Shown one piece after another: positions 11,494-21,357 of a stretch of DNA of 64,000 bases. Position 1 is the stretch's first letter. Each line of letters begins with the position of its first letter. This stretch comes from Eutypella sp. D-1 (Eukaryota; Ascomycota; Sordariomycetes; Xylariales; Diatrypaceae). The stretch is taken from positions 4,092,001-4,156,000 of the forward strand of contig JAJTTP010000001.1 in assembly GCA_023313575.1 (NCBI GenBank). Direction: 5' to 3'. Below the pieces are notes generated by a model, which had not been told where the DNA came from, did no database searches, and saw nothing but the letters and a program-made list of their open reading frames with translations. Both the position numbers and the translations under genes were made by a program.

Positions 11494-13612
11494 ATTGCTG
11501 ATGGGGATGACGTTTTTCTTTTTTTTCTTTTCCTTTATCTCTTTTTGGGGGTATTAAGGCGACGTATTGTTTAGATGGGTGGAAAGTTTAGATGTGTGTG
11601 GACTGGTTAGGTGGTTAGTATGGACAATGTGGTGTAAAAAAGCAGGAAAGGAATCGCGATGATGATGCGATGTGGAGTTTGTGTGTAGCAGCACAGAAGG
11701 AAAGGGAAACGAACGAAACGCGTCAGAGTTTAAAAAAAGTTATTATGGACTCGGAAGGACGTCGGCACTAATGAAGGCTTCAGGCCGACGGGTCGTGATA
11801 AAGTGGATGCCGGGGTGTATGTGGGAAGGGGGGGGGGACCGGGGGTGTGGGAATTGAGAAATTGATCCCTGGAATAATCGTAGCTTGAGGGTTGATAAAC
11901 GAGACGTCCGGGTTTAATATGATAAACGAGATAAATGTCAAGAGATAGAGATACCTCTGTAGAAAGAGGAAGGAATTGGGTGGGGATTTTTGTAAGTGAG
12001 ATGATAATGATGATGATGTTGGTGATGAGAAGTAGATAGGGAAGGTAGAGAAAGGTAGAAAAAAAAAAAGAAAAAAAAAGGAAAGACAGATGGGAAAAAA
12101 TGGGGTTAAATTCCAAGAGATCTTTCAATCAAATCAAGTCGAATCAAGAAATTTTGAAGAAAACGACGACGGAGAGTTTTTGATTGATTTGGATGGGGTG
12201 GAAAAGGGAAAGAAGAAAACCCTGTGCACCCCGAGAGATTTGAGAAAGATGAAGAACTTCAGAAATGGACAAAATGTTTTGGAAATGTACCCAAAAAATG
12301 AGCTCTAAAGTTGATTTGACGTATGCCCTTTGGCCTTGTATGTTACCATCCAACAATCTGGACGAATGGGGCCTCAGGATGGATGTACGAGATGGAGATG
12401 TACGAAGTACTTACAGGTTATGAATGATGTATGCAATAATACCCGTCCTAGGTAATAATAATAATAATAATACCAAGAAGTAACTACCGACTAGGTTGGT
12501 AGGTAGACTTGGTAAACCTTTAAGTAGGAGCGTTTGTTGATGGACGAGGATACGAAAAGCCTGGAAGGAAGGAGCCTTGAGGTCATGTGACCTTGTATCA
12601 TCGAGATGACGGGAAACTTTGGGAAGGCACGAGGAAAGGAGGAAAGAGGAAGGAGGGCTGGGGATCACTGAATGACAATCTGGGGTAACTCAGGTATCGA
12701 GGGGGAAGGGATTGGAAAGAAAAAAAAAAGAGGCGGCGCGGCGCGTACTCTTTCCTAACTTGAGAGCGAGGAGGGAATTTTGGAGTTCAAAAAACCGAGC
12801 CCAGGGGTCCAGGCTGTCCTGTCTGTGTTCCTGTTTGTGTCTGTTTTGTTTTCGTCGCGCGTCTTACTATTCAGGCTACTACTTATTTACTATTAGTGGA
12901 CAGCAGCCATCCAACGATGACACTATATACCTAATGGATATTTTTTTTTTCGTTGTCCCCTGTTCAAATATGTAAAGCTATGTTGTGTATGGTAGTAGGC
13001 AGTTAGGTAAGTAGGTAGGTAGGTAGGTTAGGAAGAAGTACCCTAGGGTATGATGGTATGGCATGAGGTAACGCCAACACATAAGTACTCACTTCCTCAC
13101 CCACCGCCATCTCGTTGGTGCTGCTGTTGCTGCCGCCGCCGTCACTACCGCCGCCGCTGCTCCCCTCTTCACCCATCCAGCCACCAGTCATCTATCCGTT
13201 ACAGCCTCTGCACGTACCAACGTCATCTTGCCCTGTCTGAATATAAAGCAGAAACAGTATCTGCCGTGATAAGCCCTGTAGATCAAAAAGACCAAGGGTT
13301 AAATAAAGAGGCAGCAGTTCTCAGAAGCCCGATTTGCGCAACCAGAAACCCACAGTGCTCCAGTTTTGACTGTCCAGAACAACCCATCACACACGTAGAA
13401 AGCCCGCCGAAGCCTAGGGGGGGCAGAACGAAAGCTGGGAAAATAGAATGCCATATAATCAATTCACATTAGCCGGTAGAACTCAACCCCGTAAAACTCG
13501 CATCGCCCAATGTCTGTCTGTATGTTACAGTGAGTTTTTCTTCTCGTACAATATATCAGACATTTGTGAAAATTCGCCTCTCTTTTATCTTTCTCCTCCC
13601 CATTCTCGTTGA
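11494..13612. other. Intergenic region upstream of the PWWP gene and downstream of BRR2
   Basis: No credible gene. The segment just beyond 11493 should hold the PWWP-gene promoter; it has T-rich and A-rich runs (about 11514-11535, 12060-12081). Other structure: an AAT/TAA trinucleotide repeat at about 12452-12473, TAGG repeats at about 13003-13030, and a CCG/CTG-rich stretch near 13110-13160. The region 13050-13470 has an open frame on the plus strand, but it has low-complexity composition and sits across the likely BRR2 3' UTR. Confidence 0.65.
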
Positions 13613-16600
13613 TTATTCTTCGTCCTCGTCGTCCTCGTCCACGTCCATGCCCTCCGCCGCGGTGACGGAGAACGAGGGTTCCTGGTCTACACCCACGTAG
13701 CTGTCGCTCATGAGAAGCAACTTGAGGTCGTGCTTCCCGGCCGCAGGCACGGTATACTCGAGTCGGGTCTGGAATCGCCGCCCGGGGATCGTCACCCTCT
13801 TGATCGCGAGGAGCGTCTTCGTGCTCTCCTCGCCCACCACTAGCCACCAATTCTCCGTTTTCTTGGCCGGGTAGAAGGGCGCGTGGACTGTCGTGTCCAC
13901 AACTGCGGCGGCGTCGTCCTCGTCCTCGTCCATCTCGCGCTCTATCCGCACATTGAGATACGCGGGCTCCCCAGCCTGGATACTGTCTTCCTCAAGCACG
14001 TCGAACTCGAGGCTGATATCGGGGTACTTGTTGTTGGTAAACGCTGCTGCCTGCGCTAGCTGGTTCTGTGACAGGCCAAGACGCTTAACCAGGGTGGCAT
14101 AGTCAGGGTTGTCCTCGGGGTTCATCGCCTCCATGAAGCCGAAAATGTCGGTAATTCTGCGAAAAACATTATTAGTAAACACTCCAGCGTTGCGACCCAG
14201 CAGTACATACCCAAATTCATTCGCCACCTTAACGACCTCAGGTGTGAAGTGTGGAATCTGCTTCAGAGGACTGTCCCGATCCCACATGGCCTGAACCACC
14301 ATCTGCGACATCTCCATGGCATTCATAGCGTTGAGGTGTCCGTCGGAAGACAGCACATCCACGGTGGCACTGAGAAGGCTCAGCACCTTGGACACAATGG
14401 TTTCCTGGTCCTTCGCGAGGTCTATGGGTAATTGCATCCTTGAAAAGTGCGCCTGCAACAAGACGGATGCCTTGAAATGCGGCGAGTCGTACGCGGGTTC
14501 GGACATCTTGACGGGCACGCGGTCGTATATCCGACGAAGCAGGTTGTCCTCGTGGCGCCGGATCTGGATCGACTCAAATTCCGTAGCCGAAGTTACAATT
14601 TCCAGTATCCCCTTGAGCTTGGTCCGTGAAGTTAAGGATAGAAGGAATGTTTGCATCGTGATGTACGAGATGTTGTAATAGGCCGCAATCATGGCCGCGT
14701 TCTGGGGCGCGACCGATCCATCATCTTCATCAAAGTCGATGATCTTCGACTCGGTCAATTCTTTCAAAGTAGACTCGACGAGGTCCGAGAGGTATGCGCT
14801 GAGCGCGTCCTGCGTCAAACTTGGCAAACTGTAGTAGCTAGGGTTTGCCAGCAGCCGTCGGTAAAAATACGTGAACGTCGTCCAGTTAATTGCGTCCTCT
14901 GCAGACTCGATCATCTTCGTGCTGATTTCGGTGACAAAGGCGTCGTGGACGAAATTGTGGAGATGGGACTCGACCGGGAGTGCCTCGGTGAGGAACTTCT
15001 TGAAATACTCCCTCTTCACAGTCGGAACCATGAGTACCCCGCGCGCCTTTCTCTCGTTCTTTGCAGGGCGCAGAGCTTTCCCGAACATCTGGAGCACCTC
15101 GCTGAGCGGGTAGTCAACGTATCGGTGCTCGCGGCCCTCGAAGTACTGAGTGCCCATCACCACGACAAGATGTGCGACGCAGTCGAGTTCCCAACAGACG
15201 TCACGAGATGCTACAAGAACCTGGATGGCGCCTTGCTTGTAGAGGTGGAGGACAATGCGCTTGTCGCTCTGGCTTAGAGCCTCGTGGTAGTATCCAACAC
15301 CATGAGAGAGAGCTTCAGCTAGGGCCTCTTCATGAATCCTCTCTAGTAGCGGGCGAAGTTGTTCGACATCGACATGAAGGAACCGATCTTCGTCGTCATC
15401 CGCTAAACAAGCTGCGAGTATGTCGCGCGCGGTGGCTCTTGTCTGCTTTCTGCTAGGGACGAACACAAGGGCAGGTTGATCAGGCGACGTTTCAGTGATA
15501 GCAAGATATGTCGGCTTGGACATCGCAAGCATCAAGGAGGGGAAATGCGGGATGGAGAACGGTTGGATGCGAAGGTCAAGCGGCACCGGGCGCACGTGAG
15601 GGCTGAAGTTGTACGTATCCTTCTTCTTCGCGTCAATCCAGCCAGCGATGTCAGAAGCATTGGCTAGAGATGCGCTCAAACCAATGATCCGCATCGAGAG
15701 TTCTGCCGTGGTACGGATGTAATGCATGCGAGACACAATGATTTCATAAATGTATCCCTGCGCGCCACCGAGGAGGTGAAGCTCATCCGCAATAAACACT
15801 TCGACAGTGAGTATGTTCTTGCGTCGTTGCCACTGCCGGGAGAGAACATCCCATTGTGTTGGCGTGGCTAGAATGAGGTCGCCTTTCTCGAGCAACTTCA
15901 GATCAGTGGCCGTCTCACCGGTCAACTTGACGATCTCCTTGCCCCCACGCAGGTGGCTGAGGCGCTTCTGCCAATCTTGGTACCGGATGTCAACAAGTTC
16001 CTGGAATGGAGCAATATAAACCGCGCGTCCAATCTCCGGTTTCGACCAATGACGCAGAAGTGCAAATTCGGCGCACACCGTCTTCCCACTGCCAGTAGGA
16101 GCTCCGACGAAGACGTTATCATCGGTTGTGTACAGTGAGTTGAAGGTCTGGGTCTGAATTTTGTTGAAGTAGGTCCAATCCTCGTACAGGTTGGAGTAGT
16201 CCTTTGCCTTCAGGGCAGCAACGGACAAAGGCTGGAGATCCAGCAGCTGAGTGTGAGGAGGGAACTTCTCAGGTAGAATAAGCTTTTGGAATGAGATGGG
16301 CAATCTTGTCTCTGAATGCATCCAGCGATCCGAAACCACGGAGATGAAATAGTTAGGTGGCATGGGATCGGTGATGGGGACAGTGAAGTCTACGAGATGC
16401 TCATTGGACTCCGCTGTAGCGTAATCTTTGCGGAGAAGGAATTGGTCGTAGAAGAGAATATCCTCCCCGTCACAGTCTTCGACCATGATCCAGAAACTCT
16501 CGGCAGACCCGTGTACTTCATCATCCCACTGGAAGTTAGGCGTGATGGTTAACTCAACACGAAGCATAGACCGCGTCATGGGTTGCGCCTGAGCCTGGAC

Positions 16601-19600
16601 CTCGACACGGGGAAATTTCGTTACTAAATCACAGACAGTTCGACCGGCCTTGGGGAGGCCGAGCAACTCGCCCATACGGGGAGGGTCAAGGTCAAAGTAG
16701 CTGCTCCAGGGCACGTCGATTCTCTCGGCCTTCGCGACTATGTCCCGGGAACACCGAGGGAACTGTCGCAGTGGCGTCATAGTTGGCCACATCCTCTTCT
16801 CTGCCATCTTGCACAAGTCGAGGGCCGTCTTGCAAACGCTGGACCATCCTTTTTGGAGAGTGATCTCAAAGATTGCCCGGAGGATACGGCCAGCGGATTG
16901 CGTAACGTACACCATGTCAGCCATAAGAGCGAGACCGTCAAGCTTAAGGCGAGATATGTAGGCTTGCAGGAGGACATTGATCTTCGCATGTGGTTCCTCG
17001 ATGCTTTCCTTGACTGGAATTGGAACCCTGCCAAGGAGTTTCGCCAACTCCAGCTTCTCATCCTGCCTGACCGGGATAAATTTAAACTCTGCACTCAATG
17101 CAAAGACACGGAACAGCTCGATGGTGGTGATTGAGGGCTGGATCAGCTTGTTGTAGGTGTCCATTGACCCATAGGTGATGTAGTAGTGCGAGGCTATCCT
17201 TCCAAGCTCCGTTGCCTTGAGCTTTCCAGATTTCTCATCGTAGGTGATGAGGTTTGACCTCTTGAGTACGGTCGCCGCAGAATGTACGAGATCGACACGT
17301 TTCTGCTCCAGGGCTTCGTCGTCTTCGTAATCAGCACCGACGCTGTAGAGTCCGGGCGAGCGCAGCATTCGAACAAAGAGGTATGTGTATCCAAGCCATT
17401 CCACACCTTCGTCTCGGCTGCGGACATTACCAAGCACTATTTCTGCGTTCAAGTTGTCCACCAATCTACTAACGAACTGACTCTCGATAGGTAATTGCTG
17501 ATTGAGCAGCGAGAGGTAATATTGCATCTCGTTCTGTGAGGTGATAATGATGCCTTCACCATATGTATCGAATTGAGGCCGTCCAGCACGACCCAACATT
17601 TGTAGGACATCCTGGGGACTCAACTCAACCCAACTACCCTTCTCAGGGGAGTATACTTGTGTTCCCTTGATGACGACTGTGTGGGCCGGCAAGTTAACAC
17701 CCCAGGCTAGAGTAGCCGTGCAGACCAGGACTTGGATGAGACCGCTGGAAAATAGATCTTCAACTTCGGCACGATCAATTCGACTCATGCCGGCATGGTG
17801 AATACCAAAGCCATACGGGAGAAGGTCTTTGAGGTCGGCATCAGACGTCTGGCTTGCAGACTCGTTCAAGGCCTCCCGCGAACCAGAATCGTGCTTCAGA
17901 ATCTGATTGATAGTTTCCATCTCAAGGGCCTTGTCACGAACGTACTTCGCCGTCTTCGCCGTCTCCTTACGGGAATGCACGAAGATGAGCATTTGGTTGC
18001 GGTGTGTACCGACGTGTTCAATAACCTTGTTATAGGTTATGTCGTTCATCGTTTTCAGCTGCTTGATGGCCTTCTTGTCTGTAACCCCAATGAATTCCTG
18101 CCTGAGAGGACAGGGACGGAAAGAGGAGTCGAAGTGGAATAGTCCCTTCTGAGTATCGACGCGCAGGAAGCTGGCCACATCTCTATAATTAGGTAGCGTA
18201 GCTGAAAGACCGATGAGCCGTACTGGGTCGCCAGTTTGCTCTGTTTTCCGAATAGTCCTGCTGACAATACTCTCAATGACCGGCCCACGATCATCATGCA
18301 GCAAGTGAATCTCGTCGATAATGATCAACCGTACGAGATTCGTATAAGTTAGGTCCGTGGCTTTTCTCGTGATGACATCCCACTTCTCGGGAGTAGTGAC
18401 GATGATCTGTGTCTCCGTGATTTGTTGCTTGGTGAGCTGTCGATCGCCAGTCAACTCGGATACGGTAATGCCATAGGGTTTCAATCTTGCTCCGAAGTTT
18501 CCGACTTGCTCTTGTACCAGAGCCTTTAGGGGGGCGATATATACGATCTTGAAAGCGTCTAGATCGATGTCACCTGTTTCGGGGTTCCGGTGCTTTCCAA
18601 GTTCGCGTAATATAGTCAGCATGGCGACGTTGGTTTTTCCACTGCCAGTTGGGGCACAGATAAGCATATTGCCATCGTCTTCAAAGGCTGTGGGATAGCA
18701 TTTCGACTGGATCTTGTTCAGAGACTTGGCTGTCTTGAAAGGCTCGCGCGCCCACTCGGGCATCTCGGTGATTGGTATATTGACGTCGCCCGGCTCATTG
18801 CGTTTCTTGGGAGCTGGGACATGAATTTCTTCGTATCCCTTGAAGGTCCGCTTGGTCGAGCCCTCAGGGAGTCTGACTTTCGGGTTAGTCATCAGATGGT
18901 TGCCCTGGTCGAAGATGAGGTTCTCTATGTTGATCATTTTTCGAGGCTGTAGTCCACCAACAAGCTGGCCTTCTCCTCGCTCGACTTTTGGGGCCTGGGT
19001 GAAAGACTCTGGCACGTCGATGTCCATCTTTATCTCCATCTTGCCGTCACCTCGCGTCTTTTTTCCACGGAGCTCATCGAGTATCCACCTAGCCCCTTCC
19101 GATGCCATCTCGCGCTCAATAACACCTCTATCCTCATCGTTGTCTGCTCTGGCGAGACGTGTGAGCCAAACAACCTTTTCCCGATTCTCAATCAGCTTTT
19201 GGACAACCTCGTGATGCTCGTAGTCGAAGAGCTCCATTAAGTCGTTTTCGATGTCGCGAAGTTGCTTCTCGTCACCACCCTCTTCATTGGGTTCCCCCGA
19301 GAGTATATGCAGCGCCTGCGCTGTCTTATCATGCTGGGTGTGTGCATCGGGATATAACTTTCCTATCTCCCTCTGAAGCCAGTATGCGTCGATCTCTCGG
19401 GCCGGGATGTAGTTGTCACCCTTCGATTCCTGCTTTTGCTTATCATTCAATCCGGAATCGATAACCATATTGTCTGCGTCAGCGGCACCATCTTCCCCGG
19501 ATCGATCCCCCGCAGCAGTCTCGCCCTCGGGAAGGTCTTCATCATCATTTTCCGGGCCAGCTTCGTCGTCGGTAGATTCGTCACGGACCTCGTCCATTAT

Positions 19601-20320
19601 AGGCGCCTCTCCGTCTTCATCATCCTCGTCAAACACAACAGCAACACCCTGGCGGTCGTCAATTTCAGCATCGTCGTCGCCCGCATTAGCGCCCGTGTTC
19701 ATCTCCTCGTCGTCGTCTTGGGCATCGTAGTCTGTGAGCTTCTTGCCCAGATTGACCAGGTTGTTGAACTCCTTGGGGTCGAGCGTTGCACCTAGCAGAT
19801 CATCGACTTCCTTCTTCTTATCAAAATCCTTCATATCCTCGTCCTTGAGATATTCCAAGACGGCATCCGCAGCACTCAGGACCACCTCTTGGGGCACATC
19901 ACCAAGATTATTTGCAACTATGTGTAGAATCAGATCGTAGGTAGCGCGTGTAGCTGGCGTCCGTGGCCGATATCGCAAGTCTTCTACGAGCAGGTCCGTC
20001 TGGCCGAGGATGCCAGTGTCTCGCATCTGTGACGGGTCGCCCTTCCGTTTCCGTTGCTCACGGGCGAGTATGTCCTGGCCTTCTTGTAGACCACCCCGCT
20101 CGACATCTGGGATTCCTGCGGGTTTCTTCGGCTTAGGAGCAATATCGCGCGCGACTCTAGAGCCCATATCGTTGATTCTAAGTCGACCGGCCAGAGACTC
20201 AGGGTCACCAGTAGCTTCATCTGCACGGCGCGTAACGAAACGGCGGTCCGCCTGGAGGACCAGGTTGGACATAGCCGAGTACTTGTACTGCGACACATCG
20301 CGGTAATGATTATCCCCCAT
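13613..20320 (-). CDS. BRR2: Brr2, U5 snRNP Ski2-like RNA helicase with tandem helicase cassettes
   Basis: Two exons on the minus strand, 20320-14211 and 14156-13613, give about 2217 aa, the usual length. I chose the ATG at 20320 (MGDNHYRDVSQYKYSAM) because the following YKYSAMSNLVLQADRRF block is the conserved Brr2 N-terminus; the frame upstream has no ATG. Cassette 1 has Walker A APTGSGKT (~aa 557), a DEIH box (~669) and SATLPNYRDV; cassette 2 has APTGSGKT (~1406), DELH (~1511) and SASLANASDI. Each is followed by a Sec63-type module. Brr2 unwinds U4/U6 during spliceosome activation; the C-terminal cassette is normally a regulatory pseudo-helicase, although its Walker A looks intact here. 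The N-terminal third is acidic and has the PWI-like region. The single 54-nt intron near the 3' end is a multiple of three and stop-free. Confidence 0.98.
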   Translation of the reverse strand: MGDNHYRDVSQYKYSAMSNLVLQADRRFVTRRADEATGDPESLAGRLRINDMGSRVARDIAPKPKKPAGIPDVERGGLQEGQDILAREQRKRKGDPSQMRDTGILGQTDLLVEDLRYRPRTPATRATYDLILHIVANNLGDVPQEVVLSAADAVLEYLKDEDMKDFDKKKEVDDLLGATLDPKEFNNLVNLGKKLTDYDAQDDDEEMNTGANAGDDDAEIDDRQGVAVVFDEDDEDGEAPIMDEVRDESTDDEAGPENDDEDLPEGETAAGDRSGEDGAADADNMVIDSGLNDKQKQESKGDNYIPAREIDAYWLQREIGKLYPDAHTQHDKTAQALHILSGEPNEEGGDEKQLRDIENDLMELFDYEHHEVVQKLIENREKVVWLTRLARADNDEDRGVIEREMASEGARWILDELRGKKTRGDGKMEIKMDIDVPESFTQAPKVERGEGQLVGGLQPRKMINIENLIFDQGNHLMTNPKVRLPEGSTKRTFKGYEEIHVPAPKKRNEPGDVNIPITEMPEWAREPFKTAKSLNKIQSKCYPTAFEDDGNMLICAPTGSGKTNVAMLTILRELGKHRNPETGDIDLDAFKIVYIAPLKALVQEQVGNFGARLKPYGITVSELTGDRQLTKQQITETQIIVTTPEKWDVITRKATDLTYTNLVRLIIIDEIHLLHDDRGPVIESIVSRTIRKTEQTGDPVRLIGLSATLPNYRDVASFLRVDTQKGLFHFDSSFRPCPLRQEFIGVTDKKAIKQLKTMNDITYNKVIEHVGTHRNQMLIFVHSRKETAKTAKYVRDKALEMETINQILKHDSGSREALNESASQTSDADLKDLLPYGFGIHHAGMSRIDRAEVEDLFSSGLIQVLVCTATLAWGVNLPAHTVVIKGTQVYSPEKGSWVELSPQDVLQMLGRAGRPQFDTYGEGIIITSQNEMQYYLSLLNQQLPIESQFVSRLVDNLNAEIVLGNVRSRDEGVEWLGYTYLFVRMLRSPGLYSVGADYEDDEALEQKRVDLVHSAATVLKRSNLITYDEKSGKLKATELGRIASHYYITYGSMDTYNKLIQPSITTIELFRVFALSAEFKFIPVRQDEKLELAKLLGRVPIPVKESIEEPHAKINVLLQAYISRLKLDGLALMADMVYVTQSAGRILRAIFEITLQKGWSSVCKTALDLCKMAEKRMWPTMTPLRQFPRCSRDIVAKAERIDVPWSSYFDLDPPRMGELLGLPKAGRTVCDLVTKFPRVEVQAQAQPMTRSMLRVELTITPNFQWDDEVHGSAESFWIMVEDCDGEDILFYDQFLLRKDYATAESNEHLVDFTVPITDPMPPNYFISVVSDRWMHSETRLPISFQKLILPEKFPPHTQLLDLQPLSVAALKAKDYSNLYEDWTYFNKIQTQTFNSLYTTDDNVFVGAPTGSGKTVCAEFALLRHWSKPEIGRAVYIAPFQELVDIRYQDWQKRLSHLRGGKEIVKLTGETATDLKLLEKGDLILATPTQWDVLSRQWQRRKNILTVEVFIADELHLLGGAQGYIYEIIVSRMHYIRTTAELSMRIIGLSASLANASDIAGWIDAKKKDTYNFSPHVRPVPLDLRIQPFSIPHFPSLMLAMSKPTYLAITETSPDQPALVFVPSRKQTRATARDILAACLADDDEDRFLHVDVEQLRPLLERIHEEALAEALSHGVGYYHEALSQSDKRIVLHLYKQGAIQVLVASRDVCWELDCVAHLVVVMGTQYFEGREHRYVDYPLSEVLQMFGKALRPAKNERKARGVLMVPTVKREYFKKFLTEALPVESHLHNFVHDAFVTEISTKMIESAEDAINWTTFTYFYRRLLANPSYYSLPSLTQDALSAYLSDLVESTLKELTESKIIDFDEDDGSVAPQNAAMIAAYYNISYITMQTFLLSLTSRTKLKGILEIVTSATEFESIQIRRHEDNLLRRIYDRVPVKMSEPAYDSPHFKASVLLQAHFSRMQLPIDLAKDQETIVSKVLSLLSATVDVLSSDGHLNAMNAMEMSQMVVQAMWDRDSPLKQIPHFTPEVVKVANEFGYVLLGRNAGVFTNNVFRRITDIFGFMEAMNPEDNPDYATLVKRLGLSQNQLAQAAAFTNNKYPDISLEFDVLEEDSIQAGEPAYLNVRIEREMDEDEDDAAAVVDTTVHAPFYPAKKTENWWLVVGEESTKTLLAIKRVTIPGRRFQTRLEYTVPAAGKHDLKLLLMSDSYVGVDQEPSFSVTAAEGMDVDEDDEDEE
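14157..14210 (-). other. BRR2 intron, 54 nt, in frame and stop-free
   Basis: GTATGT donor (14210-14205), TACTAAT branch-like sequence and CAG acceptor. Removing it gives ANEFG joined to ITDIFGFMEAM, which matches the expected Brr2 C-terminus. Leaving it in adds 18 residues without a stop, so a gene finder could read through it. Confidence 0.88.
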
Positions 20321-21357
20321 CTTGAAGGAATTTTCTGCTATTCCTCTGTTTTTTTTTTCTTCGGTGATGGATTTATCCAAAGACCACGATGGTCAGGACG
20401 ATGGTCAGGACGATGTTCAGAACGATGGCCAGAGAAAGCGGCGCGGCGGCCGTGGGTTATCGAACGCCGGTATCAGGATTGTGATTGTGCTTATGGGGGG
20501 AAAACTACATTAAGGTAAAATATCTTCAGGTTGATTCAATAGGCAGATGTGAGCCTCTTAGTCGCGTCTTGTCGTGTCGTGAACTCCCCCGCCACCAGCT
20601 TAATTTTCAATGTTAAATAAAGATAGGAATCGTAGAGGAAAAATTCACGGTTTGAATACTTCTTACTACCAGGTACCGTACCATAGAACCTAGTAGGGAT
20701 TGACTAATTCATACCTACCCTACCTCTACCAGTGCAGTAGCTCCTTCTCAAGGTACTTAGGTACCACCAGCCACACTCAACTGAATTTAGCCACTTTAAC
20801 TTTCCTCCACTATACCTTTAGAAGTTTAGCGGCAGTAAGCTGCTAGGTTAATAGAGATACTTTGTAAGACGTTTTCTTGAGATCAACAGCCAGGAACTTT
20901 GGAAGAGCATTGGGGGAATAACCAAAAATGAAAGAAGAAGATTATTACGTGCATTCAATGTTCTTATCGATCTTAATCGTTACTCCTTCAAGTACACAAA
21001 TAGGTATACTTACATAGGGGGATTAGACTGACGTGTGGAGACACATGCAAAAGTAGCGGTATGTACGTATGTATAAGTGCATAGCTTAGGTACCTACCTA
21101 TATCTAAAGGTACGTAGGCAGGTGCTGTACAGTACGATACAATTCCAAGAAAAAGGAATCGAGGTGTAAACAAATGCATATATTCCTACGAAGTAAATAA
21201 GTAAATAAAAGGCGTGCCCCAAGTTTGTAGGTGCCGAGGCTGGAACTCTACGAGCTACATCATCCACAGGACAGGCCCCAGAGTTCAGACCGGCATCCCA
21301 TCCCATCACGTCACATACAACAGCAACCATCAGGCACCACCACCACCACAACCAAGT
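20321..21357. other. Divergent intergenic region between BRR2 and the coiled-coil gene
   Basis: About 1.04 kb that should carry both promoters. A direct repeat GATGGTCAGGACGATG-like lies at 20390-20430 in the presumed BRR2 5' UTR. TAGGTACC palindromes occur near 20755 and 21087. No gene-like frame is seen. Confidence 0.65.

Noticed and set aside
20321..20380. N-terminal extension of BRR2 by 20 codons
   Set aside because: The extension starts at a TTG, not ATG, and the conserved Brr2 N-terminus begins at the ATG at 20320.
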